Origin: Thiobacillus sp. 0-1251
Lineage (GTDB): Bacteria > Pseudomonadota > Gammaproteobacteria > Burkholderiales > Thiobacillaceae
Assembly (NCBI GenBank): GCA_001899305.1
Contig: MKWL01000001.1
Coordinates: 372,001-436,000, forward strand
Length of the DNA: 64,000 nt
Direction of reading: 5' to 3'
Shown piece by piece: positions 62,572-64,000 of this stretch (its first letter is position 1; each line of letters begins with the position of its first letter). The translations under genes were made by a program, and so were the position numbers. Below the pieces are notes generated by a model. It ran no database searches. It worked only from the letters and a program-made list of their open reading frames with translations, and was not told the origin of the DNA.

Positions 62572-63122
62572 GCCGATATCCGCAAGGCCGACTTGGGACG
62601 GAATACGTCGATCGTCCCCGCCCGGGTGTCGAGATACGGCCCGCCGATGAGATCGATGCAATAGGGCACGGCGGCGAAGATGCCGTCGAGCGTCTCCTTG
62701 ATCGCCTTGGGTTGCCCCGGCAGGTTGAGGATCAGGCTGCCGCCGCGCGTGACGCCGACCTGGCGCGACAGAATTGCGGTGGGGACATACTTCAGTGACA
62801 CTGCGCGCATCGCCTCGCCGAAGCCGGGCAGCACCTTGTGCGCCACGGCGAGCGTGGCTTCGGGTGTGACGTCGCGTGGCGCGGGTCCGGTGCCGCCGGT
62901 GGTGAGGATGAGCGAACATGTTTCGGCATCGGCCAGTTCGATCAGCGTCGCCTCGATCAGCGCCTGCTCGTCGGGAATCAGCCGGGTGATGAATTCGACG
63001 GAATTGAGCAGCACGTCGCCGAACCAGGCTTCGAGTGCGGGCAGGCCCTTGTCTTCGTAGACGCCGCTGCTGGCGCGGTCGCTGATGGAAACCAGGCCGA
63101 TGCGGACGGGATCGTGGGTCAT
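62568..63122 (-). CDS. mog: Molybdopterin adenylyltransferase
   Basis: 184-aa enzyme that adenylates molybdopterin before Mo insertion. Motifs: VRIGLVSISDRASSGVYEDK, SLILTTGGTGPAPRDVTPEA, MRAVSLKYVPTAILSRQVGV, and SLILNLPGQPKAIKETLDGI. The start at 63122 (MTHDP) was chosen over longer in-frame extensions. Supports molybdoenzymes such as nitrate reductase. Divergent from the thioredoxin gene. Confidence 0.95.
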   Translation of the reverse strand: MTHDPVRIGLVSISDRASSGVYEDKGLPALEAWFGDVLLNSVEFITRLIPDEQALIEATLIELADAETCSLILTTGGTGPAPRDVTPEATLAVAHKVLPGFGEAMRAVSLKYVPTAILSRQVGVTRGGSLILNLPGQPKAIKETLDGIFAAVPYCIDLIGGPYLDTRAGTIDVFRPKSALRISA

Positions 63123-63194
63123 GTGGTCATAAAAGAGGGTTGCGTGAGTTCCTGAATTTATCAGAATGCTGGAATGAAGATAAAGGAGACCAGG

Positions 63195-63686
63195 ATGAAT
63201 CTGATCAGGATGGTGGTGGCGGCAGGCTGTTTGTGGGCGACTGCGGTACTGGCCGACCCGCCCCCGGGTTACCCGTTTGTCGATTTCGATGCCGGCCTGA
63301 AGGCGGCGCATGCGAGCGGCAAGCCGATATTCCTCTATTTCGGGCGCTATGGTTGCGCCTGGTGCGAACACACCAACAAGACGACCTTTTCCGACGCGGC
63401 GCTGAAAAAGTTGTACAGCGACAACTATGAGCTGGTGTATGTCGATGCCGAATCGGGCAAGCGGTTGACGCTGCCCTCCGGCGAGCGCATCACCGAGGCC
63501 GAGCTGGGTGCGCGCCTGCAGGCATTCGCCACCCCCTTGTTCGTGTACATGACGCCGCAAGGCGACAAGATCATGCAGGTTCCCGGCTTCAAGACCGTGC
63601 AGGATTTCCGCGACTTCGACCGCTACGTGCGCGGTGGTTTTTACAAGCAGAAGACCCTGCTGCAGTTCCTGGACGGCAAGTCGTGA
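63195..63686 (+). CDS. Secreted thioredoxin-fold protein (SoxW-like)
   Basis: 163-aa periplasmic protein. Signal peptide MNLIRMVVAAGCLWATAVLA, then a thioredoxin fold with the active site in FGRYGCAWCEHTNKTTFSDA (CxxC), followed by LFVYMTPQGDKIMQVPGFKT. It resembles SoxW and other thioredoxins of sulfur oxidisers. ATG at 63195 has AAGGAGA; an earlier in-frame ATG at 63174 lies on the wrong side of the site. Its stop overlaps the next start. Confidence 0.88.
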   Translation: MNLIRMVVAAGCLWATAVLADPPPGYPFVDFDAGLKAAHASGKPIFLYFGRYGCAWCEHTNKTTFSDAALKKLYSDNYELVYVDAESGKRLTLPSGERITEAELGARLQAFATPLFVYMTPQGDKIMQVPGFKTVQDFRDFDRYVRGGFYKQKTLLQFLDGKS

Positions 63687-64000
63687 GGTCGGCGTTCCTG
63701 CTGCTGGCCGTCCTGGCGGGCAGCGCGCATGCAGCCTGGCAATGGAGCGAGCCGCTGACCGTCAACTCGGTGCGCGGCGCAAAGATCTACCCCCATATGG
63801 AATCGGCCAACCGCCACAACGTGGCGGTATCGGGCACGACCGTCGGCGTGGTGTGGGAAGACAACCGCAGCGGCACTTCGCAATGCTATCTGGCGATGAA
63901 ACCGGCGGCCGCGGCAGATTTCCAGCCCGAGATCCAGCTGAGCCAGACCGAGTGCTACGAGCCGGTCGTGGTCGCATTGGACGGCGGGCGCTTCGTGGCG
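63683..64000 (+). CDS. Secreted protein with BNR-like repeat, cut by window end
   Basis: The frame opens with GTG at 63683, overlapping the previous stop by four bases, and continues to the end of the window. N-terminal signal: RSAFLLLAVLAGSAHA. Then WQWSEPLTVNSVRGAKIYPH and GVVWEDNRSGTSQCYLAMKP, typical of sialidase/BNR-type beta-propeller repeats. Its coupling to the thioredoxin suggests a redox-maturation relation. The rest lies outside the window. Confidence 0.7.
   Translation, partial: MRSAFLLLAVLAGSAHAAWQWSEPLTVNSVRGAKIYPHMESANRHNVAVSGTTVGVVWEDNRSGTSQCYLAMKPAAAADFQPEIQLSQTECYEPVVVALDGGRFVA

Overview
The window is about 65% GC, densely packed chromosomal DNA from a betaproteobacterium, most plausibly a sulfur-oxidising, nitrate-respiring member of the Thiobacillaceae or close relatives. 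Support for this: recX-recA, cinA-pgpA-thiL-nusB-ribH-ribB-ribE and glyA-nrdR-ribD blocks; a YeeE/YedE sulfur-compound transporter; a DsrC/TusE-like protein; an anaerobic ubiquinone cluster (ubiU, ubiV, ubiT); a class III ribonucleotide reductase; and an NO/low-oxygen cluster. The placement is inference from gene content, not from a phylogeny.

Layout. 1-1121: 3' part of a sulfur transporter and tRNA-Lys(UUU). 1076-8352: a 7.3-kb integrative element in the tRNA-Lys 3' end, bounded by a perfect 46-bp direct repeat, with tyrosine integrase, AlpA-like protein, a Rep-like replication initiator and uncharacterised, partly membrane-bound cargo. 8353-10786: type IV pilin with a sigma54-type promoter, a decayed REP-associated transposase and a Phd/VapC toxin-antitoxin pair. 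10776-13374: recX-recA and a divergent WYL-domain (CapW/BrxR-type) regulator. 13429-17966: cinA, pgpA, a broken thiL, nusB and riboflavin genes. 18294-24652: flavin oxidoreductases, radical SAM protein, ubiU-ubiV-queD-ubiT. 24945-33060: NnrS-like proteins, DUF2249, MarR, hemerythrin, a frameshifted DsrC-like gene, and nrdD whose glycyl-radical domain is a separate ORF, then nrdG. 33068-36718: methyltransferase, ribD, nrdR, glyA. 36812-40009: TRAP binding protein, coq7, two orphan genes. 40444-49768: glpK-glpD, small genes, cytochrome c, and a PepSY/DUF347/two-component operon. 49810-64000: ygiQ-type radical SAM protein, FKBP, TRAP dctQM, tesA, pmbA, darP, a DUF748 giant, a putative metalloprotease, an EI24 protein, mog, and a thioredoxin followed by a cut-off secreted protein.

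How parts work together. UbiU/UbiV/UbiT make ubiquinone without O2 while Coq7 does the O2-dependent step, so quinone is made under both regimes. NrdD/NrdG supply dNTPs anaerobically, and NrdR, encoded 3 kb away, has two well-spaced candidate boxes on the nrdD promoter. Two candidate NsrR-type sites sit before the hemerythrin and a DUF2249 gene, which suggests that the 25-30 kb cluster answers to nitric oxide. 

Strongest oddities: the nrdD split at one in-frame stop; the deletion frameshift in thiL; the one-base insertion in the dsrC-like gene; a 160-bp inverted-repeat element against the ribE start; an unaccompanied WYL regulator divergent from recA; and the uncharacterised cargo of the tRNA-Lys element. 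No CRISPR array, rRNA operon or intact insertion sequence was seen.
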